A stretch of 64,000 nt of DNA, taken from contig CM043800.1 in assembly GCA_023974075.1 (NCBI GenBank), positions 39,962,813 to 40,026,812 of the forward strand. The letters run 5' to 3'. Origin of the DNA: Chaenocephalus aceratus (lineage: Eukaryota > Chordata > Actinopteri > Perciformes > Channichthyidae). The notes beneath the pieces were generated by a model. The model saw only the letters and a list, made by a program, of their open reading frames with translations, was not told the DNA's origin and made no database searches. Positions 31,690 to 42,330 of this stretch are shown one piece after another (positions within the stretch are counted from its first letter, which is position 1; each line of letters opens with the position of its first letter). A program made the translations under genes and the position numbers.

Positions 31690-31962
31690 TTTGCTTTATT
31701 GAGGGGGTCTGGGGGGCCCGAAAACCAGGCAGTATCTGGTGTGAGGGGTAGGGGTAGGGGTATGGTTAGGGTTTAGGGTAATGTTGTGAATCGAGTGGCC
31801 TGTGTTCGTCGTCCATTACATACGCCTGCCCATACCATAACCGCACCACCACCATGGGCCACTCGATTCACAACATTACCCTAACCCTACCCCTACCCCT
31901 ACCCCTAACACCAGATACTGCCTGGTTTTTGGACCCCCCCAGACCCCCTCAATAAAGCAAAA
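31690..31962. repeat. Inner hairpin with telomere-like arms
   Basis: Arms of about 105 bases, from TTTATTGAGGGGGTCTGG to AATCGAGTGGCC, pair with GGCCACTCGATT to CCCCCTCAATAAAG. The arms contain AGGGGTAGGGGTAGGGG and GGTTAGGGTTTAGGG (complement CCCTAACCCTACCCC). The loop is 56 bases (31801-31856). Confidence 0.9.
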
Positions 31963-32050
31963 ATGCATGTCAGATTTGTGAACAATATTTGAGAGAAATG
32001 GTTATTTTGTGTATATAGAAAATGTTTTAGATTTTTGAGTTCATCTCATG

Positions 32051-32305
32051 GGGCGGTGGTGGCGAAGTTGGCGAAGTTTGATAGGGACTTGGCTTGGCAA
32101 CTGGAAGGTCCACCAGTTCAAGTCCGGCAAGACCAAGTGCTACCGAGGTGTCCCTGAGCAAGGCAACCGTTCCCACACTGCTCCCCGGGCGCCGTTCAAA
32201 ATGGCAGCCCACTGCTCCTAACACTAGGATGGGTCAAATGCAAGAAAACAATTTCCCCACGGGGATTAATAAAGTATATCAAATCAAAAATCAAATCAAA
32301 AATGA
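32051..32305 (+). mobile_element. tRNA-derived SINE inside the foldback element
   Basis: Same family as 4655-4868: GGCGGTGGTGGCGAAG, CCAGTTCAAGTCC, CTGCTCCCCGGGCGCC, TTTCCCCACGGGGATTAATAA and a (TCAAAAA)n-type tail at 32278-32305. It interrupts the right terminal repeat between TTCATCTCATG and AAAGATGGGAGC, so it inserted later. Confidence 0.85.
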
Positions 32306-32565
32306 AAATGAAAGATGGGAGCAAAAACAAAAGTGTTGCGTTTATATTTTTGTTCAGTGTATGAACAACAACCAATTTAGTGGTTTTGTACATGGATGAA
32401 AAGACATGGAGTTCTCTGCCTTGCTGATGGTAAAAGTCCGAAAATAAAGTCAGGTTAAGAGTAAATAACAAACATCATCGCATGATAACTACTGGTTGAA
32501 TTGATTAAAGGATCATATAATAACAAGTATATACTCAAAGCAGGAGAAAGGCTTCATTGCTAAAA

Positions 32566-32850
32566 GAAAGTGAATAGACATATTTCCCAAATGTTAAACC
32601 GGTTAACATTTTGGAATATGTCAATTCACTTTCTCTCCTGAGATAGATTGTGACTTAAAGCCAGTTTACAGCATCACTTACTGCAAAACTGACACATCTA
32701 TCATCACACAACTGCTGTTTTTGCACTTAGTTTTACGTAACAAATATCAATTAGTGAGTTTTTTTAAAAGTGCTGGTTGGCGATTGAGTTATGTTTGGAC
32801 AGATCCAGGCTAGTTTCCAATCATAAAGCTAAGCTAACATGAGAGTGTAT
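32566..32850. repeat. Imperfect palindrome and old dispersed repeat
   Basis: Bases 32566-32634 are nearly self-complementary (GAAAGTGAATAGACATAT ... ATATGTCAATTCACTTTC) around TTAAACCGGTTAA. Downstream, CTCTCCTGAGATAGAT and CTAGTTTCCAATCATAAAGC, AAGCTAAGCTAAC are words of a fish interspersed repeat. Boundaries uncertain. Confidence 0.5.
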
Positions 32851-34240
32851 AACTCTTCATATGTAGCCATTGGCAAGAAAAAAAGACATTACTTTCACAA
32901 AATATTGAGTTATCGTTTCATAATCCCACTACCTGAAAACCCAATAGCTTTATTACCGTCAATCCGTACTTTATTTACAGTGCAATGCAGGAGCAGCGGA
33001 CCCCCGGGCTCTAAAGGTGTTTACGATGCAACCGCCGAGGACAATTATGAGGAGAACAAAAGAAGAATAACTTGTCAATATATTAAGCCTCTTTACTGCC
33101 AACATCCCTTTCTGGCAGAGTGTGGTGGCGGACAGAAGGTGACCCAAGATTTAGGGAGTCCACACAAATCAATTTGGAATCATGTCCTTCCCCTCCCCTT
33201 TAAAGAGCCTCTCCACAACAGGCAGCATCGCTCTGCCAACAGAAAAGAGTAAATCTACTCGGAGTGCGAGCCGAACAGAAACTCACCAGCATTTCTCTGC
33301 AGCTCGAGGACGCAATGGATAAGCATGACCCGAAAGGACGCCATCTCATTAAGCCGACTAGCAAACAGGCTAACGGTTGAAATGTATTACCAGCGATGCA
33401 GACAATTACTGCAAGAGCTCCTTGAGCTGTCCTTTTTCCTCCCTTTATAACACCTTCGACAAGAAAGAGTGACTGACATGGAAATGCAGTAGATGAAGGC
33501 CAGAGATGAATGAGTCAGCGAGTCCACGGCCATCTATTAGATTATCATCGAGTGCTGGAGTCAGACTAAATGCCTGAGTGCTGCCTTCTCTGCACAGGTT
33601 GTCGTATTAGAGAACAGCACGTTAGCCTCTGCAGCTGATTAGCTCGTGTTGGTAACACGTTGTCCGTGCTTTTCAAAGTGTATCTAGGACATTCAGAGTA
33701 CAAGCAGTTTGCATTTCATCAGCGCTTTGCATAACTACCAATAGCAACATGATTTATATGAAAGATTATTTATTTTCTGCCGTATGTGTTGTTGTGAAGT
33801 GTCCACAGTGATCGATTAGGAGAGGACAAATCATTCTGCAGTGCTGACATGATTCACGAGTCAATTAATCAATTAGTTTGATAGCCAGGAAATTAATCTA
33901 CACAAAATGGATAAGCAATTAACCTTTACAGTCGTTTATCAAGCGGACATGCCTAACAAATTACCATGATTTAATATGTTTAAGTAATAATATACAGATC
34001 TTACACCACATTGCAGCACAACATCAATATTATACATTAGTCACTTTAGCAAATCACTTTTAGATTAAGCATTTTTTTCATTTAGCCGACTGAACAGATA
34101 CAACTTTAGAAAAGAAATGACAGCTAAAACGTACTAATATGGTGTTGTTTACAAGAGAATAATGTGGCTAATGTCATTTCACATACTTTTTAAATTGCTC
34201 CTCCCATAAAAGTCAAAACTATGTGTGTGCTTAAATCTCC
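32851..34240. other. No gene seen
   Basis: A 137-codon plus frame at 32839-33252 lacks recognisable domains. 33260-33620 is repeat-poor and could be conserved non-coding sequence, which I cannot test. Confidence 0.35.
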
Positions 34241-34249
34241 TCTTTCTGC

Positions 34250-34440
34250 GCTCTGATTGGCTGGCTGGGGGCCCTGATGTTGAGGCATTTAACATCTGGG
34301 GGAAAAGTGAGCAGCATCTGGGCGGGGCTTAACACAAAAAGTTCGAATTACTAACCAATGGGAAGCGACGTGGTCCTAACGTCGCTTCCTGATTGGCTAG
34401 AACGTCTGTCAGACTGCAGCTTTAGGGGGCGTGGCCTGAG
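34250..34440 (+). promoter_or_regulatory. TATA-less CCAAT/GC-box promoter-like region
   Basis: Within 190 bases there are three CCAAT boxes (inverted ATTGG at 34256-34260, CCAAT at 34355-34359, inverted ATTGG at 34392-34396), GC boxes GGGCGGGGC (34320-34328) and GGGGGCGTGG (34425-34434), and an inverted repeat GGAAGCGACGT (34361-34371) / ACGTCGCTTCC (34379-34389). No TATA box. It is followed within 230 bases by a consensus splice donor. This is the layout of a vertebrate housekeeping or developmental gene promoter; the gene is unknown because its coding exons lie outside the window or are not recognisable. Confidence 0.55.
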
Positions 34441-34660
34441 CTCCGGCTCCCGAAGTGTTGTGACTTCAGTCTGGCTCCAGTCTTGTCACAGGAGTGAAGG
34501 GGCGCCTTTCTCTGGTGCTCTGGGATTACTAATGAAGACAACTAGCAAAAACTAGCAACTCTTTCTCGTCAAAACGAATTTGTACCGCTTCAGTATCTCC
34601 TCCGCGAGACAACGAGGGGTATTTTTCTCTTTTTACTGGACGTACGAAGGAGACAATAAG
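34441..34660 (+). other. Putative non-coding first exon ending at splice donor
   Basis: Runs from the last GC box to ACAATAAG|GTAAGAAG, an excellent splice donor at 34660/34661. The only ATG inside with good length, at 34532, opens a 7-codon upstream frame ending in a stop, so the segment would be 5' UTR. The true transcription start is not determined. No matching acceptor with a recognisable coding exon was found in the next 29 kb, implying a long first intron or a false positive. Confidence 0.4.
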
Positions 34661-36219
34661 GTAAGAAGTAGTGCTAGTTGATGACTTTAGCGATGCTGCT
34701 GCAGCTGCGTTTACTTAGCTCATTAGGAGGCTGATGCTCCGAGTTTCCCACAGAGGAGACACTAATTCACCTTATTAATGGTGTCTAAACGTCTACATTA
34801 ATTTTAATCACGTAAACACAACATTTCCGTCACGTTTTATGCGCTTAAACTCTGCCATAAGTTGCATTTTGGTTCCGTAGAAGCGGCTTGTTTTCCTCGG
34901 CTGTGTTTCGTCTCTACACTGAAAGCTGATTGCAAGCCAGTATGATCTGACTTAATGATTTCTGCACGCTATTAGAAATGTGTGTGTTCCTCTCTTTGTT
35001 CGGGGTGTTCATATACATTTAGCAGATGTGCACATGCATTGTGTACACGCCTCGGTGTTTTCCATTTCAACTCCTAATCAGGTTTTCTCTGTCTGTTGCT
35101 GCAACTTATTATCAGGTATTAGACCCGATAAGCTCTCGGTGGCGTCTTAGCCGAAGACAGACACTAATTGAATTTGGATACTCAGGTTTATTCCCCACCG
35201 GAGACAGACCACATTTGTTTGCTCAAGATCTGTTTGTGCACCAAATCCTTTAACCAGCAGACAACGTTAACGAATCAGCTTTGAACAGACAACACTGCTC
35301 GATTATAGCGAAGCTGCACCCTCTCACTTTGCATGGATTTCACCTCTTAAATCAATCTCGCTTCATCTGCATCTGAAAGCCAGACTCGATGAGCTCATTC
35401 TTGTAACAGCTTTCCAGCAGTACTGGACTGAGTATTGACTACGACGCACAGAGAGAGATGAAGAAAGCTGTGTTTTTGTCTCCGCAGACTCCCAGGGGCT
35501 GCTTTATTTATGCTGCTGCTCTTGAGCCATCCTGCAGAACTGGGACTGTGATTTGTCTCAGCCTGGTGTGCATTAGCCCTCTCTTAGCCCTCAGTGGGTG
35601 TTCACTTTCAGTCGAGGCAAAGAACATTTCAACAATAAATACATCGCATATGCACACAGACACAGTACACTACTACTTCTTCGATCTTGTGCCTTCTTGC
35701 CTCGCTCAAAGGCAGCCGGGCTCTTCTCTGATCTATGCTAGCCTTGCAAAAGTTTGAGTCATTTAAAATGTATATTCAGCTTACGGGGTGCATTGATTGA
35801 GCAGCAAAGGCAGCTTTTGCTCATTCGGAATAAAGCTCTTGTTGTGGCTGTTGGAGGGGAACACGTCATGCCCTATCTAGCCCAAGCAGTCGGATGTTTA
35901 AGTGGACGAGTCTTGATTGTCTTTGCTTTTGCCTGGTCTCAGCGGCAGTGCTATCACAGGAGGAGGAGGAGGCCTGATGATGGCGTGGTGGTTTCCCTAC
36001 CGCACATGTACAGTGACGGAGCACTCAGAGGACGTTGAGATGAGGTTTCAGGTTATTTTATTTGACATGTTACTCGCCTGCTGACAAGGGAAGGTGCTGC
36101 TTCCCTGCAGGAGAAGTGAGATGCTGTGTAGCCTGGTGAATTGTGTCTGATAGCAGTGTCTGTCTGCCCTCCTACTTATACTATATATAGTGCAAACAAA
36201 TCTATATTCCAAGGCTCGA
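34661..36219 (+). other. Intron-like DNA, no gene seen
   Basis: Contains a 99-codon frame at 35458-35757 and a 94-codon frame at 35754-36038, both unrecognised. TTTTTGTCTCCGCAG at about 35474-35488 is an acceptor-like sequence, but the downstream frame has no known domain, so I do not call an exon. Confidence 0.35.
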
Positions 36220-36690
36220 TTGTGGCAGTCTCCCCCGCATCGCAGACAATCAACCGCTCTCTCCTTTTCTTTTAACCCGACACCATTAGGGAAGTCACAT
36301 TCTGCTGACGGGTGAGTTGAGCGAGCGGTGCATTCATGTCCTCGTCACCTCTGGAAATGGCTTGCTCTTCGTCCAGGCTCCTCATTTTCAGCGCCTGATG
36401 GGTCCGCCGCACAGTTAGCATGGTTAATGGTGCTTTTAGCCCAGTGTGTAATTTTATTTCCGATTTCCATTTCGCCACTTGCTTTTAGTTTGGCAATGAC
36501 AAGAGGCCCCCGGTGAAGGGGCCCCCGCGTTTGTGCAGATGGCGTCTTCCTAATGGTCCTCAGGGTAATGATGGTTGAAATAGGCTCCTAACGGGGACTG
36601 AGGACCGTGGCCCTTGGGGAATATTCAGCGGGCTATTTCCATTTTCATCATCGAGATAAAGTGCTCAATATCTGAACATAGCTCCATATA
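36220..36690. other. Candidate conserved non-coding segment
   Basis: About 470 bases without any repeat signature and with homeodomain-like words (TAATGGT, TAATGATGG, CAGTTAGCATGGTTAATGG) and balanced composition. Overlapping open frames on both strands have no domain. The conservation claim is only an inference from texture. Confidence 0.25.
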
Positions 36691-36945
36691 ACTCAAACAC
36701 ACACACACACACACGGGTAGTCCTGCAGTTTTGATTGGTCAGGGAGAAATGTGAATGTTAGTGGCATAACACAAAGACACGTTACATTAAACCCCCGGGC
36801 GAAGTTGAAGTTGCTGAATTGCTTCACTCTGCGCTCATCCCACCCCCATTTCAAGCTCAGCGGAACTTGAGAGTATAGGATGATAGTTTTTGGGCTATTT
36901 GTTGTGGCACCACGACAACAGTGATTTGTCTAAAGTGTCGCAGAA
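36691..36945. other. No gene seen
   Basis: A short (CA)n run at 36697-36714; otherwise unremarkable. Confidence 0.4.
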
Positions 36946-36977
<32 letters not shown>

Positions 36978-37005
36978 CCACACACACACACACACACACA
37001 CACAC
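36946..37005. repeat. (CA)n microsatellite
   Basis: CA repeat with one ACCAC interruption near 36977. Confidence 0.97.
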
Positions 37006-37294
37006 GGCGGCATTGTACAAGTGCTTGCTGTCTGAAGAATGGCCGGCGTGGCGGCGTGCTTCAGGAAGCAAACAGTTAATCTAATCTCCTCATCCGCCAA
37101 CATATGGGACTTTGTTTGGCCCCTGCACCTGAGAGAGGCACCGGCCTGTGGCACCTCATATTTCATTTTGATAATGGCTAGTTACCCGTGGCAACTGGGC
37201 AGCCAAGTAGATACCCCTTTCTTAAAGAAGTTAGTGTAGAAAGGAAGAAGAGGGAGGGTAAAGTGGATGTGAGCTTTCAAGGCTGTGTCCTGCA
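37006..37294. other. No gene seen
   Basis: Repeat-poor segment with open frames of about 65 codons on both strands and no domain. Confidence 0.35.
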
Positions 37295-37320
37295 CCCCCC
37301 CCCCCCCCCCCCCCCCCCCC
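37295..37320. repeat. Poly-C tract, 26 bases
   Basis: Uninterrupted C run. Confidence 0.97.
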
Positions 37321-39490
37321 TCAGCACTCTCCCGGCTGTATCCAGTGAAGGGTGTGGGACCCCTGGGGAGTGAAATTATTACCTGTCAGCCCTGCAGGCT
37401 CCTGGCCATCAATAACCCGGGCTGACGCTGCAACAGGCCGGTCCGGGTTATCTGCTGAGACCACCGGGCCTTGGCCCCCAGGTCTGGCCCCGTTGGCCAG
37501 AAATCACATTAACATGTTGCGTCGAGCGAATCAAATGCAACCTTTAGGAGCAGGCGGACCGCGCGCCTTCTGCTGAGGAGCATCCTCCATCTCTGTCCTG
37601 ACTGGCTGTCGGTGTGTCTTGTTTTTTTCAATAGATTGCAGCCACTCTTCCAATGTTCAGTCTAAACTGTGCTTGGTAGAAACGTTTTCCGTCAATTTGC
37701 TTGAACATATCTTCCGTATCTTGGCTTGCATGATTGTTAAAGTTAATTTGCCTGTGGTGGCACAGACTTGCAAATTGCCAACTGCCAATTTAGTTACATC
37801 TGTTTCCCCTTTTTCATGTCATTTTTGCAGCAGACTGGATTAAGTAAAGGTGAACACAGTACAGCACTGACATCTCTCCCCCCCCCCCCCCACCCCCCCC
37901 CCCCTACAAGTCCAATCATCAGCTATCGGGTTTGATTCTTGGCAGGCTTGTAATTACGCTTGATTCCGAAAACAGACGTGCAGTGGCTCTCCCTCCTGCG
38001 GTCCCGCTGTGGTTACAAAGTATAGCCAAGCTGACGAGTGTGTCAATTCTGGGAGGGAAGGCTTTGAGTTCAGTGAAAGGCCAGAGGGAAGGAGAGGGAG
38101 GAGAAGAGAAAAGACCACGATCTGGACGAGTGACAGGCCTCGCTCCGACCGTCCAGACTGGCTGTCTTCCTGTGGTTTCGTGGAGCTGTGCTGCAGGAAA
38201 CGTTAACCCCTTGTCGAACATGGACTTGGCTCCGCCTGCCAACCCGCCGCGGCCACGATCAGCGCAGCACTAACACTGGATGACTGTCTGTTACGCTTCG
38301 TGAAGCTCCGGGGATGGAGTCCAGCATTAGAGGGGAAATGTAACCTGTAGCGTGCACGGTCCAGCAATTTGCCTCATATTTACAGGCCAGCGAGGGGCTC
38401 GTGCGAAGAAGGGGTCTTTGTTAAGAATCAAAACCTCAGACTTTCATTCTCCTTTGTTTCATTTCTATGCAAAGTCATGCGCCTTGTTTTTGTTTGGGGG
38501 TTTATTGTTTATTATTCTTCTTGTCCTCCTCACCGCTGTATTGGTTGCCCTTTTTTAGAGGAAGCAGACAGTGTGGATTATCACACACGCACACACACAC
38601 ACACACACACTCTTTGATTTGTGTAGCACGGAGGCTGTGCGTGCTACCCACGGGGCAGCTTGGAAGGAGCATCCATAACAAAACTGATCTCTTTTTGAAA
38701 GGGAAAGAAAACATGAGTCATCCAAGAAAGGAATCCTTGTCATATTTCATGCACAGAAACGGCATCATATGGCCATGGATTTCCATTGCTTTAAAGGATT
38801 GTTAGCTGATGACTAAGTGCAAAGATCTTCCAAAGCTCCCATTCAGACTCGTCGCCTTCCACAATCCCCAGATTCCTGTTTATTTTCAAACAGCCCTCGC
38901 ACTCAGAAGGATAATATTAACCTTCCAAAGATAATACAGACATCACGACACACTCAACCTCGCCACCATGGATGGAGCAGAAACATAACTCCTCCAAATT
39001 CACTTCGGTGCTCCCTGCTCCTGTGCTTAATGGGAGGAAGCAGCTGGAATAAGGAAACAAGTGTCTCAGTAAATAGCCTGTGGCCGTACCACGTATTGAT
39101 CGCTCGACTCAGAGCTGGGTGGACTGGGGGAAGGCAAAAGTGCATCGGTGTGTTGCTCCAAATGATCTCTTAATCACTTCATAATTAGTTCAGACCTTCC
39201 GCATCATTGATTAGCCAGCCAGGCTGAAAGTGGAGCAATCACCCCCCCCCCCCCTCACACCTAACCCTCCCCCCGGCGTCCCAATCCCAATCATCCTTCC
39301 TGCTGGTGGAGGACAAACCAGATGCTGCTGTAAAACAATCGAGAAGGCAATTGTATACGCCGCGATAAACAATAAACGAGTGACCTTGAAGAGTTTTGCC
39401 ATATGGGCTACGCCTTAACTCGCGGTATAAATCTCCAACATCGTTTTAGTCCAGTTTGAAAATGGATTTCTCAATCTGTGATTACAACAT
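37321..39490. other. No gene seen; poly-C and short CA runs
   Basis: Includes a second poly-C tract (37878-37904, one A), a CA run (38583-38610) and a C run at 39241-39254. Frames at 37919-38242, 37932-38273, 38467-38805 and 38817-39173 reach 107-118 codons but overlap on opposite strands and show no domain. GC-rich repeat-poor parts (37340-37580) could be regulatory. Confidence 0.35.
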
Positions 39491-39949
39491 TTGGGGTAAA
39501 TTGTGGTCTACCCATCAGTGGTTCGATCCCTAGCCCCTGCAGTCAACGTGTCCACGTCCTTGGACACGATACTAGGGCTGCTCGATTATGGCAAAAAATC
39601 ATAATCTCGATTATTTGGGTCAATAATTGTAATTGCGATTATTCATTGACTTTGAAAACATCCATTTATTGGAGAGATAATTTTTTATCGGTATGTTTTG
39701 AACAGTTGATTATCCTGAACTTTAAGTAGAATTCAACTGAAAAACCAAAAAAAAAAAAATATATAATTAAAAAATTATCGTTTTATTTCGATTACGTGTT
39801 TCGTAATCGTTGCAAGCGTAATCGCGATTAAAATACGATTAATTGAGCAGCCCTACACGATACTGTAGCCCAAATGACTCTATAGTTGTGTCTGCGGGTT
39901 GGATGGAAGTGTCTTTTGAATAAAAGCAGAAGCTAAATGCGTGTAATAT
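39491..39949 (+). mobile_element. SINE split by a hAT MITE
   Basis: The left part carries a B-box-like GTGGTTCGATCCC and CGTGTCCACGTCCTTGGACACGATAC. The right part continues CACGATACTGTAGCCC and ends TTTTGAATAAAAGCAGAAGC then TAAATGCGTGTAAT, a degenerate LINE-type tail. A hAT MITE occupies 39573-39855. Confidence 0.65.
39573..39855 (+). mobile_element. hAT MITE (TAGGGCTGCTCGATTA family), copy 2
   Basis: Starts TAGGGCTGCTCGATTATGG and ends TTAATTGAGCAGCCCTA, with a perfect 8-bp duplication CACGATAC at 39565-39572 and 39856-39863. It interrupts a SINE. Non-coding. Confidence 0.95.
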
Positions 39950-41576
39950 TATTGTTAAAATGTACGTTCCATATCCAAATCTTTTTCACTAGAATGTATT
40001 TGCGAGTGATGTCGAACAGAACCTACGGTATGTTTTTCATAAAAGCAATTGTACGATCTATTTGTTATATCTACTTTCATAGAGATTGTTGTTGGTATTC
40101 AGTTTTGTTTTGCAAGAATTGGGAATAACTCAGGCTTTCACACAGCAGACAGGTATGTGTTGTTCTCCATGTCTTTGTTTTAAAAGAGTCGTAGAAGCGG
40201 CAGGAACTATAATGTCTTCGCTCGCTTGCTTTTCATGGATAAGTGAACACAGAAACACCGAATAGTCAATGGGGTGGAAATACTCACCTAATGCGCATCA
40301 GCTTGATTTAGATGTATCACATGACCAAAGCAGGCTGCACTGGTCTGTGGCTGGAAGTGTAGTAAATCAGCGTGTGTTTGGTTACGCTGGATTGACTGGA
40401 CCTGGACAGTGTGATTTAGTGCCTTTCTCTAGTATCATATTTCCATCTCTGGCCCACGGTGGGCGAAATGCATTTTCACAAGTCATTATATATATATTGG
40501 TAACATTGCTAACGTTTACCCATATTGCCAACTCCACTGCAGCACCACCTCTTTCTCCATCTCCACTGCTAAGTGCTTGTTGCTGTGGATTTTCTCTCTG
40601 CTCGTTTCCCAGAGATTGGCTCTCAATCAAGTGGTGTAGGCGGCACCATAACGTCCTTCCCCTTGCTTTTTCAATTTGTGAAGTTTGCGTTTCTCTTAGC
40701 GGTGTTATTTCGGTTGCCTGTTCAGCCGTGGTGGCTATCACAGCTTGTACTAACAGCCCAGTTTCCCCCCAAACAAACGGCTGTTGTTGCAGCAGGAAAT
40801 GTAACCATCCATCTTTGTGCCAGGGGTTATTTCCCTGGAAAGACCTACCACGCACCCAGGGCCTCCCACCACCTCACTCTGATGTGGTGTACGCTCTTAA
40901 AAGAGAACACTTGGCACGGCACACATTTGTCTTGTTTCCAGCACAAGAAGTTGAAACTGACACATCTCGCCAGAATTGGAACATGTCTCGTCCCGGAAGA
41001 AATGCACGTCTGTTGCATCTCCTTTTTTAAATTTGAGTAGATAGGCTCTGTCCTCACATGACATGTTTGGCTGCGTATCAAGAGGTAAACAGCATCTTGC
41101 CTTTGGTGACACAGATTGAAATCTCACATCTGATGAAATTTGGAAAAAGAAACAAGGTCATTCCAGAAAGAAAAACAGGTTGGCTTCATTTTAATTTGGC
41201 TGACGACGCGTGAGAATCTGCTCTGAGCCACGTCTATCTTGGCTCAACTTAGTTTTACACGGTTTGTTAGCATGTTAAAGACGCAAGGTAAAGTTCTCTG
41301 CCAGGTGCACGACTTGGTTTCTGCTTTGTGCCATGTTTAGATAAGGAAGCCTTCTTTATGAGCTTTGAAAGCAGGTGATCTTGTAGCAGGACTGAAAGGA
41401 GTGTGAATGGAGAGCAGTCGAGTTGTGACTAAACGATTTGCTGGAGTTCAGACCAGAAATCGAGAGGGACACGATGAGTATTTTGTAATAAAAAAATTGA
41501 CATTAGTTTTCAGTCAATGAAATGTAAACATTTGTTGACAGATGTCTATCACAAGTTTCTACAACCTTAGAGGTGG
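39950..41576 (+). other. Intron-like DNA with a 253-codon open frame
   Basis: The plus frame at 40269-41030 (253 codons from ATG) is the second longest non-repetitive-array frame in the window. It overlaps a 155-codon plus frame (40573-41040) and a 157-codon minus frame (40382-40855). The predicted protein has a hydrophobic stretch near residues 73-90 (VIIYILVTLLTF) and many Cys/Ser residues, but no domain that I know. No promoter, Kozak context of note, intron or poly(A) signal is linked to it. Most likely chance openness in stop-poor DNA. Confidence 0.2.
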
Positions 41577-41959
41577 GGTAGGTAAGTTTGAGAAACCAGC
41601 TCGAGTGCGCTAGAATTTGAAAATACACAACCGGAGACAATCTGCCACTTCCTCACAGAGCCCCTCCCCCAACACACACGAACGCGCACATGACCAATGA
41701 GGGCACGAGATAAGTGTGTGCACAGATGGAAGGCTGACAGGCAGGTAGGCCATCCAGTTACTTTAGCCGGGCCGAGGCAGATGATTGGTCGTGCTTTTCA
41801 CAGCGCTACGGCTTCCACAGATGACATATTTAATGGATTTTTTTTTTTGTCAAAGCACTTCAGATATTCATTGCTATCGGGATGTTCAGAGCATTCCATG
41901 GAATACAACAAAGTGTGTATCTCGAGCCGGTTTCTCAAACTTACCCACCCCCCCCTTAA
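41577..41959 (+). mobile_element. TTAA-ended MITE (AGGTGGGGTAGGTAAG family), copy 2
   Basis: Left end TTAGAGGTGGGGTAGGTAAG then TTTGAGAAACC; right end complementary (GGTTTCTCAAACTTACCCAC ... CCCTTAA). Both inverted repeats of about 37 bases are present. The interior matches 24108-24448 in reverse. Confidence 0.85.
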
Positions 41960-42235
41960 ATCCTATTTGTGATTGACTTTGCACTCGAACTCATTGATTT
42001 AATTGTTTTATTGGATCAACAGAAAATGAATCCAGAAATACTTTGTACATTTAATAATTTACAATATTTCATTAATAGCTGATCTTGAGATGTCGGAGCA
42101 ATCTACATTCTTTATGACATTTCATAGACCGACCTTCATTCTGTAAATCTTTTTTACTCTTTCAGTCAATTAAGCGAAATGAAGTCAATCACCAGTTGCT
42201 TAAGTTTGCTCCATGTGCAATTAGCGCAACAAGGG
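41960..42235. other. No gene seen
   Basis: AT-rich spacer; nothing recognised. Confidence 0.4.
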
Positions 42236-42330
42236 TTAGGGTTAATAGACATACTTTATTGTCATTTCAACAAGACACAGTGTGTACTATTAAAGAGACA
42301 TTTCGTTGTACTGGCTTACAGGAACAGGAC
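42236..42330 (-). repeat. LINE 3' tail, minus strand
   Basis: The minus strand reads ACGAAATGTCTCTTTAATAG, then TTGTTGAAATGACAATAAAG TATGTC, a standard fish LINE end. A short TTAGGGTTAGGGTT-like word lies at the tail junction (42228-42245). Confidence 0.55.

Larger units (their letters stand above)
31420..32359. mobile_element. Tc1/mariner-like foldback element
   Basis: Begins CACTGAACAAAAATATAAAC and ends with its complement, flanked by TA at 31418-31419 and 32360-32361, the Tc1/mariner target. The left terminal repeat runs about 135 bases (to 31555). The right one, 31966-32050 plus 32306-32359, is split by a SINE. Between them is a second inverted repeat (31690-31800 against 31857-31962). 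No transposase is encoded, so it is non-autonomous. Confidence 0.85.

Noticed and set aside
31735..31915. Interstitial telomere
   Set aside because: TTAGGG-like words are few and irregular and form arms of a transposon hairpin.
35458..35757. First coding exon downstream of the promoter
   Set aside because: The frame has no recognised domain, and the acceptor-like site at 35474-35488 falls inside the frame; evidence is insufficient.
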